Positions 1 to 7,719 of a stretch of 64,000 nt of DNA are shown here, one piece after another. This stretch comes from Desulfobulbaceae bacterium DB1 (GTDB lineage Bacteria; Desulfobacterota; Desulfobulbia; Desulfobulbales; SURF-16). The first letter of the stretch is position 1; every line of letters begins with the position of its first letter. Below the pieces are notes generated by a model. The model had not been told where the DNA came from, did no database searches, and saw only the letters and a program-made list of their open reading frames with translations. Made by a program: the position numbers and the translations under genes. Location of the stretch: NCBI GenBank assembly GCA_001914235.1, contig MQUF01000002.1, forward strand, positions 248,001 to 312,000. The letters run 5' to 3'.

Positions 1-954
1 AAGGGCAACTTCAGGATGATCACCACCGGCACGCCCATCGAAAACCACCTGGGAGAGCTGTGGAACCTTTTTAATTTTATCAATCCGGGGTTGCTGGGCT
101 CGCTTGACCATTTCAATCGTCGTTTTGCCTACCCGATTGAAAAGGAACAGGACAATACGGCCCGGAAAAAACTGAAAAAACTGATCCAGCCGTTTATTCT
201 GCGCCGCCTGAAAAGCCAGGTGCTCGAAGAACTGCCGCCGCGAACCGAGGTCGTGCTCCATGTCGACATGACCCAGGAAGAAGCCGCCTTCTACGAGGCC
301 CTGCGCCAGAATGCCCTGAGAAAGATAGAACGGGATAATATTTCCCAGCCCCAGCGGCAGATGCAGATTCTGGCGGAAATCATGAAACTCCGCCTGGCCT
401 GCTGCAATCCCCGGCTCGTCAGTCCGGAAAGCACGGTGCACTGCTCTAAACTGGAACTGTTCGGCACCGTTATCAGCGAACTCATTGAAAACCGGCATAA
501 AGCCCTGGTTTTCAGCCAGTTTTCCTCGCACCTGAAAATTATCCGCTCCTTTCTCGACGATCTGCAGATCTCCTACAAATACCTGGACGGCTCCACCCCT
601 CCCCGCAAGCGGCAGGAACAGGTCGCCGATTTTCAGGCGGGAGACGGTGATGTCTTTCTTATCAGCCTGAAGGCCGGCGGCGTCGGGCTTAATCTCACTG
701 CCGCCGATTACGTTATTCACATGGACCCCTGGTGGAACCCGGCGGTGGAAGATCAGGCCTCGGACCGGGCCCATCGTATCGGCCAGATCCTTCCCGTCAC
801 GGTTTACAGACTGATTACCCGAAATACCATTGAAGAAAAAATCCTTGCCCTCCATCACAACAAACGGGAACTGGCGGTGACCCTGCTGGAAGGCAGCGAT
901 TTGAGCCACAGAATGACCGCCGAAGAGCTTTTGCTGATGATAAAAGATAAATAG
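1..954 (+). CDS. SNF2-family DNA-dependent ATPase/helicase, 3' part (5' end outside window)
   Basis: The reading frame is open from base 1, so the gene starts upstream of the window. The visible 317 residues begin with the TGTPIENHLGELW block that closes the SNF2 ATPase lobe. The helicase C lobe follows: ALVFSQF, the SLKAGGVGLNLT block (motif V) and QASDRAHRIGQ (motif VI, arginine finger). This is the classic order of bacterial SNF2/RapA-like proteins, which use ATP to translocate on DNA and remodel protein-DNA complexes. The N-terminal ATPase lobe and any SWIM or accessory domain cannot be judged. It ends 75 bp before the next gene on the same strand. Family assignment is firm; the exact substrate is unknown. 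Confidence 0.93.
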   Translation, partial: KGNFRMITTGTPIENHLGELWNLFNFINPGLLGSLDHFNRRFAYPIEKEQDNTARKKLKKLIQPFILRRLKSQVLEELPPRTEVVLHVDMTQEEAAFYEALRQNALRKIERDNISQPQRQMQILAEIMKLRLACCNPRLVSPESTVHCSKLELFGTVISELIENRHKALVFSQFSSHLKIIRSFLDDLQISYKYLDGSTPPRKRQEQVADFQAGDGDVFLISLKAGGVGLNLTAADYVIHMDPWWNPAVEDQASDRAHRIGQILPVTVYRLITRNTIEEKILALHHNKRELAVTLLEGSDLSHRMTAEELLLMIKDK

Positions 955-992
955 TAATAGTTATTATTTGTTTACAAAAAGAAAATCACCCG

Positions 993-1018
993 GTACAGTG
1001 AAAAAAATTTCACTGTAC
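993..1018. promoter_or_regulatory. Perfect 11-bp inverted repeat upstream of the small hypothetical gene
   Basis: GTACAGTGAAA (993-1003) and TTTCACTGTAC (1008-1018) form a perfect dyad with a 4-nt AAAA centre. It ends directly at the ribosome binding site CGGAGG (1018-1023). The position suits either an operator or an RNA hairpin controlling the downstream start; there is no T-run, so a classical terminator is unlikely. Confidence 0.5.
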
Positions 1019-1029
1019 GGAGGATGATT

Positions 1030-1473
1030 ATGTGTGTTGAAGTCAGAAAAAGATGCGAATGCGGTAAATCCGAGGCCCAATTTCACATGCGGGACAACAT
1101 CATGAGCGGTGAGGTCATCGAGAATCTCTATTGTCCGGACTGTTCGGCCTCGACAACGTTAAACCACGATACCATGATCCATGACAATGGATGGATTATC
1201 AAATATGATATGACTCTGGCGAGGATGTACGGCATCACCAGGCTTTCCATGCTGGCCGAAGAGATGAAACCCGCATTTCTGTTTGACCAGGGCTATGCCG
1301 TCTGGCGGGAGATGTATCCGGGTGAAACCGACGACATCGCCGGTGAACGGGAGGCGATCATTGCCCGCAAGGACCAGGACCCGACGGGCTATCTGCGGGA
1401 AATCAACGCCTGGGGCGTCAACCGGGTTCTGCTCCTGAAAAAAGCCGGATGGCGCAAGGCCATGCTTGCCTGA
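1030..1473 (+). CDS. Hypothetical protein with cysteine pairs (147 aa)
   Basis: The family was not recognised. The start at 1030 is preferred over the in-frame ATG at 1024, because the ribosome binding site CGGAGG at 1018-1023 touches 1024 but lies 6 nt from 1030. The N-terminal third holds CxC (CECGK) and CxxC (CPDC) pairs that could bind one zinc ion. The remainder is soluble and helical, with no membrane segment or signal peptide. A perfect dyad lies just upstream and a strong terminator just downstream, so it is probably a single-gene unit. It sits between a SNF2 gene and a CRISPR array, which says nothing firm about its role. Confidence 0.7.
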   Translation: MCVEVRKRCECGKSEAQFHMRDNIMSGEVIENLYCPDCSASTTLNHDTMIHDNGWIIKYDMTLARMYGITRLSMLAEEMKPAFLFDQGYAVWREMYPGETDDIAGEREAIIARKDQDPTGYLREINAWGVNRVLLLKKAGWRKAMLA

Positions 1474-1500
1474 TTCCCGGAAACCCTTTGCGTTTTCCTT

Positions 1501-1529
1501 GCCCTCGCTTTTGCGGGGGCTTTTTTTTT
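1501..1529 (+). terminator. Rho-independent terminator
   Basis: An 8-bp stem GCCCTCGC/GCGGGGGC (one G-T pair) with a TTTT loop is followed by nine T residues. It lies 27 bp after the stop of the small hypothetical gene. It also separates that gene from the CRISPR array that follows. Confidence 0.9.
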
Positions 1530-1597
1530 AAAGCGCTCTTTCCTTCATCCGATCCTCCCTTTGCGTTTTTTCCCGAGCGCAGGCAAGGCGCTTCTTC

Positions 1598-2997
1598 GTC
1601 GTAATCCCTTCGTAAATCAGGTCAGGTCGGTGCAGGCCGCAAATGGCGAAGAAGCACAAAAAAATCTCGTCGTAATCCCTTCGTAAATCAGGTCAGGTCG
1701 GTGCTCACGAGTGAAGGTTACAGGAAAATACATCCCATAGTCGTAATCCCTTCGTAAATCAGGTCAGGTCGGTGGTTAACCATTCCCCCGGCCCTGGACA
1801 CGCACCAGGTCGTAATCCCTTCGTAAATCAGGTCAGGTCGGTGACCATCAACGCGCCCCAAGCGCATCTTGCCACAATCGTCGTAATCCCTTCGTAAATC
1901 AGGTCAGGTCGGTGAACACAACCGCAAGGCCGGATGACTCACACGAGTTGTCGTAATCCCTTCGTAAATCAGGTCAGGTCGGTGCCGACAAATCGGTATA
2001 ACCCAATCCGAGCTAGCTCGTCGTAATCCCTTCGTAAATCAGGTCAGGTCGGTGGGCAAGGGGTGGAGCACAACCTGGGAGTGGGCGCAAAGGTCGTAAT
2101 CCCTTCGTAAATCAGGTCAGGTCGGTGGCCCATGTATATTTTTAATTGACCTGCCCCGGCAGAAGTCGTAATCCCTTCGTAAATCAGGTCAGGTCGGTGG
2201 CCCTATTGGCAGAGAAAACTGCCTAGCTGCTGGGTCGTAATCCCTTCGTAAATCAGGTCAGGTCGGTGCTTAAGTGATCTGCATGAAGAAGATGACAAGC
2301 AAAGAAGTCGTAATCCCTTCGTAAATCAGGTCAGGTCGGTGCCAGACAGTTGAATATTGGATGGCGTCTGGTGTTTTTGGTCGTAATCCCTTCGTAAATC
2401 AGGTCAGGTCGGTGTCACGACCATCAACCACGAGCTGAGCGACGCGAACGTCGCGTCGTAATCCCTTCGTAAATCAGGTCAGGTCGGTGTGGAAGAACGC
2501 AAGCCCGTTACGCGAATATGCGAGGAAGTCGTAATCCCTTCGTAAATCAGGTCAGGTCGGTGAAGCTGGCCGCCCTGCTTATGAAATTATAGAGGAGGGG
2601 TCGTAATCCCTTCGTAAATCAGGTCAGGTCGGTGAGCAGCGCAGGGATGACGGCAGTAAATATCTATGATGCAGGTCGTAATCCCTTCGTAAATCAGGTC
2701 AGGTCGGTGTCCGACCTTGCAAGAATAATGGGCATGACCCAGCCTGCGGTCGTAATCCCTTCGTAAATCAGGTCAGGTCGGTGGTGGCCGCAGTATTTCG
2801 AAACGGTTGAAGCGGATTAATCGTCGTAATCCCTTCGTAAATCAGGTCAGGTCGGTGGTGGTATTTTCTGAAAACGAACTGATGCGGCTGTCGTAATCCC
2901 TTCGTAAATCAGGTCAGGTCGGTGCTTGACCACGATAAACATTACCGACCGACACAATTGCTGTCGTAATCCCTTCGTAAATCAGGTCAGGTCGGTG
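1598..2997 (-). CRISPR. CRISPR array, 20 repeats of 35 bp and 19 spacers of 32-40 bp
   Basis: Identical 35-bp repeats (plus strand: starts GTCGTAATCCCTTCG, ends GTCAGGTCGGTG) begin at 1598, 1669, 1740, 1809, 1880, 1950, 2020, 2093, 2165, 2234, 2307, 2380, 2455, 2528, 2600, 2675, 2749, 2823, 2890 and 2963. No repeat variant was found by eye. Minus-strand transcription is inferred: the minus-strand repeat ends GGGATTACGAC, giving an 8-nt ATTACGAC tag like the ATTGAAAC/ATTGCGAC 5' handles of type III crRNAs, and the cas genes lie upstream on that strand. The loose spacer lengths also fit type III. The spacer at 2710-2748 reads SDLARIMGMTQPA on the plus strand, a typical phage-type helix-turn-helix segment, so a minus-strand crRNA would be antisense to that message. 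Confidence 0.98.
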
Positions 2998-3278
2998 AGC
3001 GGCTTCCTCCAGCCCAGGCACTGCAAGCGTTCAGGGTTGCCATTCCGCAGACCTGACAGCGCCGGAAAATAAAAATCGCAAAACAGCTTGTTTTTCATGT
3101 GTACCCTCCATCGGTTTCAATTGATTTTACTGGAGTTTTTTAATTTCCGCAGACCGTTTTTTTGCTGAAACAAAAAATATCATATATTCCGCCAAGTTGT
3201 CAAAGAGCACATTCCCGGCGGCGGGGGTCTGCGGACTACCTGCACCGCAAGGCCTCAGCCTTACAGCCTCAGCCATTT
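2998..3278 (-). promoter_or_regulatory. Probable CRISPR leader
   Basis: This 281-bp gene-free stretch between the second cas2 and the array is AT-rich in its middle, as expected of a leader on the cas-proximal side. It carries a repeated TTCCGCAGACC motif (3042-3053 and 3145-3155) and an inverted copy, GGTCTGCGGA, at 3226-3235, which could be binding sites for adaptation factors. No clear promoter could be fixed by eye. Leader assignment depends on the inferred minus-strand direction of the array. Confidence 0.6.
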
Positions 3279-3557
3279 TCACACTATCACAAACTCATGG
3301 TCCGGGTCAACGTATCGTCCCAGGCCGATGATTTCCGTCTTGCCCCGGCAGCGGTCACACAGCGGGATATACTTGACGCCGTCCACGCTGTCTTCTATCA
3401 CCCCGGCGATTCTGGTTCGCAGCTCGGCAAAGGAGCGGTCGCTCACCTCGATTTCAAACTTCGACTTCTGCACCCGGTAACCGTAGTCCTTGAGAATTTT
3501 TGCCACCCGGTTCAAACGGCGGGGTTCGCAGATATCGTATATGGCGAGAATCCACAT
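3279..3557 (-). CDS. cas2: Cas2, second tandem copy (92 aa)
   Basis: Cas2 is the small ferredoxin-fold subunit of the Cas1-Cas2 spacer integrase. The start is set at 3557, where the ATG overlaps the TGA of the upstream cas2 (TGATG) and has a near-perfect ribosome binding site GGGAGGTGATC. The protein opens with strand 1 (ILAIYDI, aspartate in the usual place) and continues with KSKFEIEV and a CDRC pair. The overlap implies translational coupling with the first copy. The two copies are clearly diverged, not a recent duplication. Length is normal for Cas2. It could form a heteromeric complex or be a regulatory paralogue; the sequence cannot tell. Confidence 0.93.
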   Translation of the reverse strand: MWILAIYDICEPRRLNRVAKILKDYGYRVQKSKFEIEVSDRSFAELRTRIAGVIEDSVDGVKYIPLCDRCRGKTEIIGLGRYVDPDHEFVIV

Positions 3558-3832
3558 CAGATCACCTCCCAATCAAGCCGGCTGAAAGTAAGTCCCTGGC
3601 CCTGGATGATTGCCTTGTCCATACAGCCGGCGCAGACCCGGTAGATGCGCACCGCATCCTCCGTCAGATTGAGATGTTCACAGCAGTATAGCCGGATCTG
3701 CCGCACCTCGCGGGCATCAAGACGGCACTCAAAAACAGACTTCTGGCTGCGGATGCCAAGCTCTTTTAGAAATTTATGAAAGCGGACCCTGCGGCGATTA
3801 CTGACAATATCATACACCACTACCGTGTTCAT
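3557..3832 (-). CDS. cas2: Cas2, first tandem copy (91 aa)
   Basis: Spacer-integration subunit beside cas1, whose stop lies 9 bp upstream. It begins MNTVVVYDIVSNRRRVRFHK, the standard Cas2 first strand with the conserved aspartate and following basic helix, then KSVFECRL and a CAGC pair. Normal Cas2 length. The stop codon overlaps the start of a second cas2 gene. This copy is more typical in its N-terminal strand and lies directly after cas1, so it is the likelier structural partner of Cas1, but that is inference. Confidence 0.95.
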   Translation of the reverse strand: MNTVVVYDIVSNRRRVRFHKFLKELGIRSQKSVFECRLDAREVRQIRLYCCEHLNLTEDAVRIYRVCAGCMDKAIIQGQGLTFSRLDWEVI

Positions 3833-3841
3833 GGGCCGTCC

Positions 3842-5005
3842 TCATTTTAATTGCAGGGGCTGGTAAACCAGAAGCGACCCCTCGATCACCTTGCGATACA
3901 TACCGGCCTGGGCCACCAAAGCCGCGTCATAGGTGATGACCCGTTCTTCCGGCGGGTAATAAAACTCGGTGGTCAGCTTGCGCTCGAAATTTTCCACCAC
4001 CCGACGAAAGGCATCGTCGTGCAGCTTGACCGCGGGCTTGCCGCCGCTGTCTTCCATGTCAAGATCATCCGGAGTGTTCTCACCCATACGCTGGCTCGGC
4101 ACGTCGAACTGATCGCTGCTGTCAAGATCACTCATATGGCCGTAAGGATCGGCGGTCACGTCAACGAGCGGCTCGGACGGCGGGGCGGGCAGCGCAGCCG
4201 GGGCCGGATGCTCAACGCGAAAATCTTCTTTTTTGAGTATCTTGAGATTAAACAGGGAAAGCACCAGGGTATCGACGATAATCACCCGGAATTCCTCCAT
4301 CAGATCCATGACCAGGGAGTGCCGTCCGTAATCCGGCACATGCAGGAAGGCGGGATGCGGATCGAGATTGACCTGGCGGATGGCGGCATAGACCCGGTTA
4401 AAGAGAAAGGTGTAAAGCAGGGAAAGCACGGCGTTGACCGGATCAGTGGGCGGACGGCGCACCCGGCGGGCAAATCCGTGATCCTGCTGCAACCCCCAGC
4501 GCAGGGCGTTGAAATAGATGGCGCTGCCCCGGCCCTCGTAACCGCGCAGGGAGTCAATGGTTTCGGCGGCGGCGATGCCGGTAAAGAGCGCGCGAATCTC
4601 GCGGGCGGCGATTTTCGGTTCGTTGCGGTCTCTGGTGCGGCGGATGCGCATGAGCAGGGTGACCATGTTGGAGAGCTTGCCGCGCACGATCTCGCGGCAG
4701 AAACGCAAACCGAAATCCTGGTCGTCGAGCAGGCGGAACTGGCGCTTGCGCAGCATGACGTTTTTCGGCTCGGGCGTGGCAAAGCGGCCCTGGTAGCGCC
4801 CGTCCCTGGTGCAGAAAACCGTATCAACCCCGTGCCGGAAAAGCAGGGAGCGGGCCGCCGGTGTCAGTTCGATATTGCCGAACAGCACCACCTGTTTCAG
4901 TTTTTCGACAAAAAGGGTGCGGTAGGTGTCCTCGCCTTTTTTGACCAGCAGATGGCGGCCCTCACGGACAAGGCGGGAACCCTGGGTGGTAATATAGATG
5001 TGCAT
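3842..5005 (-). CDS. cas1: Cas1 integrase with an acidic insertion (387 aa)
   Basis: Cas1 is the metal-dependent endonuclease that inserts new spacers. The N-terminal beta domain is residues 1-80. The catalytic alpha domain carries E157 (GYEGRGS), H222 (AFLHVPDYG) and E237 (DLMEEFR), so all three expected metal ligands are present. Residues about 266-323 form a proline-rich then Asp/Glu/Ser-rich segment between DFRVEH and the C-terminal helices that ordinary Cas1 proteins lack. It is probably a disordered surface insertion. A GGGAAG ribosome binding site precedes the ATG. The gene leads a cas1-cas2-cas2 cluster next to the array; an inverted-repeat element lies immediately upstream. Confidence 0.97.
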   Translation of the reverse strand: MHIYITTQGSRLVREGRHLLVKKGEDTYRTLFVEKLKQVVLFGNIELTPAARSLLFRHGVDTVFCTRDGRYQGRFATPEPKNVMLRKRQFRLLDDQDFGLRFCREIVRGKLSNMVTLLMRIRRTRDRNEPKIAAREIRALFTGIAAAETIDSLRGYEGRGSAIYFNALRWGLQQDHGFARRVRRPPTDPVNAVLSLLYTFLFNRVYAAIRQVNLDPHPAFLHVPDYGRHSLVMDLMEEFRVIIVDTLVLSLFNLKILKKEDFRVEHPAPAALPAPPSEPLVDVTADPYGHMSDLDSSDQFDVPSQRMGENTPDDLDMEDSGGKPAVKLHDDAFRRVVENFERKLTTEFYYPPEERVITYDAALVAQAGMYRKVIEGSLLVYQPLQLK

Positions 5006-5025
5006 GATTCTTCCCTTTTAAAATT

Positions 5026-5167
5026 GATGGTTCCGTAAAAACTAAAAACCAACCACAGAGGCCGAGGAGCACACAGAGATAAGCGCTTGTAATTTAGAAG
5101 ATTTTCCCTGTGCGCTCTGTGATCTCTGTGCTCTCTGCGGTAAAGAAAGACTTTTTACGAATCCATC
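5026..5167. repeat. Dispersed inverted-repeat element, copy A
   Basis: The element is bounded by GATGGTTCCGTAAAAACT and its near-complement ACTTTTTACGAATCCATC. Inside is a second dyad of CACAGAG/CTCTGTG tracts around an AT-rich centre. The reverse complement matches 29,511-29,642 along most of its length, and the ends match 35,106-35,167. No coding capacity. It lies between cas1 and the lipoprotein gene, where it could form a large RNA stem-loop. Confidence 0.75.
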
Positions 5168-5261
5168 AAAATTCAATGACAAAAGTTTTTCCGCAAGATT
5201 GCCGATGAACCGGGAGCCGCCGCATGCCGAGGAAAACCAGACAACACGGCAACTCCTCCGG

Positions 5262-5774
5262 TCAACGGCTTTCCAGCCTGACCAGATTCCCGCGCAGATG
5301 AGGCGGAACATCGTCCAGCATCAGGAAGCTGACGTTGCCGCCCTCGGCTGTCTCGGGCGTTGACGGCTCAAGGGTGGTGGTCACCGTGTCGGGCAGGTTC
5401 CACATGCAACCGGTTGCCGGATCGACCACCAGCCAGCCGATGAGGCCGCCGAAGAACAGGTTGCCGGCCACGTACCAGCCGCTGACGCCGCGCTGCACGG
5501 GCACGGTCCGGTCGGCAAAGCCCTCCTTGGTGAAGGTGATGGTGTAGTCGCGTCCGCTGAAATAACCGGACTTGGCATCAAGCGTCACGGTGGTGGGCGT
5601 GGTACCGGTGAAAAATACCTGGCCGCTGCCGTCGGCAATGGTAATGGCGGCCTTGTCCGGTTGACTGTTGATCGCCACCGGATAAACGGATTTGCCGACA
5701 ATGCTGGCGCAGCCGGCGGTGAGGCCCAGGGTCAGCATGGCGGTGACCGTCATGGTCAGGGTGGGTGTTTTCAT
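5262..5774 (-). CDS. Predicted lipoprotein with PEGA-like domain in the cas cluster (170 aa)
   Basis: A signal peptide ends in the lipobox LTAGC (Cys about 22), so the protein should be lipidated and membrane-anchored. The mature part resembles PEGA-type surface domains (PVAINSQPDKAAITI, then a repeated beta pattern). It ends in a glycine-rich hydrophobic stretch (GNLFFGGLIGWLVVDPATG) seen in several small envelope lipoproteins. It lies between can2 and cas1 on the same strand, which is unusual for a cas cluster. No CRISPR role is known for this type of protein; it may be a passenger. The gene is preceded by a perfect palindrome and a heptamer repeat. Confidence 0.75.
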   Translation of the reverse strand: MKTPTLTMTVTAMLTLGLTAGCASIVGKSVYPVAINSQPDKAAITIADGSGQVFFTGTTPTTVTLDAKSGYFSGRDYTITFTKEGFADRTVPVQRGVSGWYVAGNLFFGGLIGWLVVDPATGCMWNLPDTVTTTLEPSTPETAEGGNVSFLMLDDVPPHLRGNLVRLESR

Positions 5775-5868
5775 GTTTTTTCTCCTTGTCGGATGATGAA
5801 TGAGGACAGCGGCAGTGTGCCGTGCGTTTTTTTCTCATTCAACACAAGGAGCGGGGGAAAACCAAGGA

Positions 5869-5882
5869 TTGCAACGTTGCAA
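5869..5882. promoter_or_regulatory. Perfect 14-bp palindrome, site 1 of 3
   Basis: TTGCAACGTTGCAA is a perfect dyad 95-108 bp upstream of the lipoprotein start (minus strand). The same core, TGCAACGTTGCA, recurs upstream of cas10 (16,763-16,774) and, with an imperfect half, upstream of cas6 (19,496-19,506). It may be a shared operator of the cas locus. Confidence 0.45.
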
Positions 5883-5886
5883 AGAA

Positions 5887-5935
5887 CCATCAGCCATCGG
5901 CCATCAACCATCAGCCATCGACCATCGGCCATCAG
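5887..5935. repeat. Heptanucleotide tandem repeat, 7 units
   Basis: Seven perfect-period 7-bp units of the form CCATCNN (CCATCAG, CCATCGG, CCATCAA, CCATCAG, CCATCGA, CCATCGG, CCATCAG) lie between can2 and the lipoprotein gene. Such heptamers are slippage-prone, so unit number may differ among strains. Confidence 0.85.
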
Positions 5936-5944
5936 CCACGAACC

Positions 5945-7093
5945 TCAGCGCTCCTCAATCCAGCGGAGTAATTCATCGCGCAGATGGTTGACCGTCTCGC
6001 CCTCCACCAGGAAGATCTTCATTTTTTGGGCGCGCTCCCGGTCGTAGTCGGAAAGCCTGCGGGCCGAGACCAGCATGGCACGGCCGAAAATCCCGCCGGC
6101 CCGGTCGGCCAGGGCATCAAGTTCGTTCAGAGCCTCGGTGGCCCGGGAGCCGGAGGCGGTTTCCCGCTCGGGGTTGCCGGCCTTGCAGGAAATGAGGTGC
6201 AGACGGTTGACATGGGTAAAGAGAACGTCGAACTCGTTTTCCGTCGGCCGACGGCCCTTGCCGTCCCATTCCACCTTGACGTTCATGGCCGAATCAAGAC
6301 CGCGCAGACCGAGATCCTTGACGCGCCAATAGACGTATTCCTCCAGCCAGCCGCCCCGGCAGAAAAAGATTTTTTCCCTGGAAGGGATATTGAGTCCGGT
6401 GGAACTGACGCGGCCGGCCACGCCGCAGCCTTCGAGCAACGACACAAGTTCATCCGCGCCCGGCCCCAGATCGTTGACATCGAGCGTGGCATACGCAGGA
6501 TTTTTACCGCAGCGGGCTATGGCGTTGTTCAACCGGCCAAGCAACCCGCTGTCAACGGTGAGCAGGCGAGCCAGGTCATGCAAACCAGGGCGGCGGACGG
6601 GAGCCGGGTTTTTGCCGGACAGCGGATTCATGCCGTAGGCGCGGAGGCAGTCGCGCACCTTGACGAGATTGTCCCGCACAGGGATGGAATCGTTTTCCGG
6701 GGCGAGCTGCACGAGCATATTATGAAACGTGTCAAGGTAGACGATGCGCCGGTTGTTGAAATAAAAGGATTGAAAGGCGGCGAGCGCGGCAATCTTGGTG
6801 CCGCCGGTGACATTCAGCGTCAACTCCGCATTCGGGCTGTTTGTGATGATTTTCTCACAGGTCTGCTGCATGGCGCCGAAATCATAGGCTGAAGCAATTT
6901 CCCTGATTTCCACCGCGATGCCGTGCGGTTGCACGATATTTTTCAGCCGATCCGCCTGGGCCTTCATTTCCGGCGAAACGAGCAACAGGGCCTTGTCCGG
7001 TTTTTCCAGGAACAACGGAACAAGATTGGGCATGGGCTGGTCGGAAATGAGGCAGACATGGATCTGGTGCTGAACCGGCTTATTTTTTATCAT
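5945..7093 (-). CDS. can2: Can2/Card1-type CARF nuclease (382 aa)
   Basis: Predicted cyclic-oligoadenylate-activated nuclease of the DUF1887 family. The N-terminal CARF domain (about 1-160) carries the ligand-loop motif NVTGGTK. The C-terminal PD-(D/E)xK nuclease domain shows E251/E252 (GGWLEEYVYW), E287 and D289 (ENEFDV) and K304 (LISCKAG), so the active site looks intact. Characterised family members cut single-stranded nucleic acid or nick supercoiled DNA once cA4 binds; that activity is inferred here. A GAGAG ribosome binding site precedes the ATG. It lies 124 bp downstream of the csx20-like gene, giving an effector/off-switch pair. Confidence 0.9.
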   Translation of the reverse strand: MIKNKPVQHQIHVCLISDQPMPNLVPLFLEKPDKALLLVSPEMKAQADRLKNIVQPHGIAVEIREIASAYDFGAMQQTCEKIITNSPNAELTLNVTGGTKIAALAAFQSFYFNNRRIVYLDTFHNMLVQLAPENDSIPVRDNLVKVRDCLRAYGMNPLSGKNPAPVRRPGLHDLARLLTVDSGLLGRLNNAIARCGKNPAYATLDVNDLGPGADELVSLLEGCGVAGRVSSTGLNIPSREKIFFCRGGWLEEYVYWRVKDLGLRGLDSAMNVKVEWDGKGRRPTENEFDVLFTHVNRLHLISCKAGNPERETASGSRATEALNELDALADRAGGIFGRAMLVSARRLSDYDRERAQKMKIFLVEGETVNHLRDELLRWIEER

Positions 7094-7159
7094 TTTTTAC
7101 TCTCGACTGGCTTTTCTTGTCCGCTCGCCATTGCCCTGCCTGGCACATACAGTTTATGC

Positions 7160-7184
7160 AATTTTCAATTTCAATTTGAAAATT
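7160..7184. repeat. 9-bp inverted repeat between the csx20-like gene and can2
   Basis: AATTTTCAA (7160-7168) pairs with TTGAAAATT (7176-7184) around a 7-nt centre. It lies downstream of the csx20-like stop and upstream of can2. It is AT-only in strength, so an operator for can2 is more plausible than a terminator. Confidence 0.35.
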
Positions 7185-7217
7185 ACATAAAACCGCCCAT
7201 GGGCACCCGGCCCTGAC

Positions 7218-7646
7218 TCACTTTGCGTAGCGGCGAAAACGGACATGGCCAAAGACATGGCTGATCTCCACCCTGCCGTCCGGCAGATGCTCTTCCACCG
7301 CCTGACGGCTGGTGGTGGAGTAAACCGGAATCAGACCCAGACGATGCGCTTCCCGCACGGCCAGAAAGGTGGCCCCGAATTCCCCCTGGATGAGGACAAA
7401 ATCACCGGGCCGGGCCTCGGCGGCCAGCCAGGTGAAAACCGGCGCCAGATAGGGGCCGAGATCGTCGATCTCCGGCGGCACCTGGGACCAGAGGGATTGA
7501 ATAGCCTCGGGCGGGGCAACGATGCGGCCGACGCCGAGGGAAGCACGGGCATCGTCCGCCTGCTGTCCGGTCAGGCGGTGATTGAAAAGCAGGAAGAGGG
7601 AAGATTTTTCAGGATTGATTGACATGGGGATTTCTTTTTCGCGCAT
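7218..7646 (-). CDS. csx20: Csx20-like protein, predicted ring nuclease (142 aa)
   Basis: Small type III accessory protein resembling the Csx20 family. Visible family features are FLLFNHRLT near the N-terminus, a central LIQGEFGATF block, IPVYSTTSRQAVEE, and the closing VFGHVRFRRY. Csx20 proteins are thought to degrade cyclic oligoadenylate and so end effector activation. The pairing with can2 on the same strand fits that. An alternative start is the ATG at 7625 (MSINPEK), only 7 residues shorter; neither start has a strong ribosome binding site. The first bases overlap a 38-bp sequence repeated at 8523-8560. Family recognition is from memory of conserved blocks. Confidence 0.7.
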   Translation of the reverse strand: MREKEIPMSINPEKSSLFLLFNHRLTGQQADDARASLGVGRIVAPPEAIQSLWSQVPPEIDDLGPYLAPVFTWLAAEARPGDFVLIQGEFGATFLAVREAHRLGLIPVYSTTSRQAVEEHLPDGRVEISHVFGHVRFRRYAK

Positions 7647-7719
7647 TCATCGAACAGGATATAATCACAGAAGTATCTCTTGCAAAAGAAGCAAAAAAAC
7701 AGGCTGTGGATCGACAGGT

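Noticed and set aside
3851-5038. A 395-residue plus-strand frame over cas1
   Set aside because: It is a shadow of cas1, which has all catalytic residues in its own frame; the plus frame has no recognisable domain.
5984-6892. A 302-residue plus-strand frame over can2
   Set aside because: Antisense to a well-supported CARF nuclease gene; no family motif.
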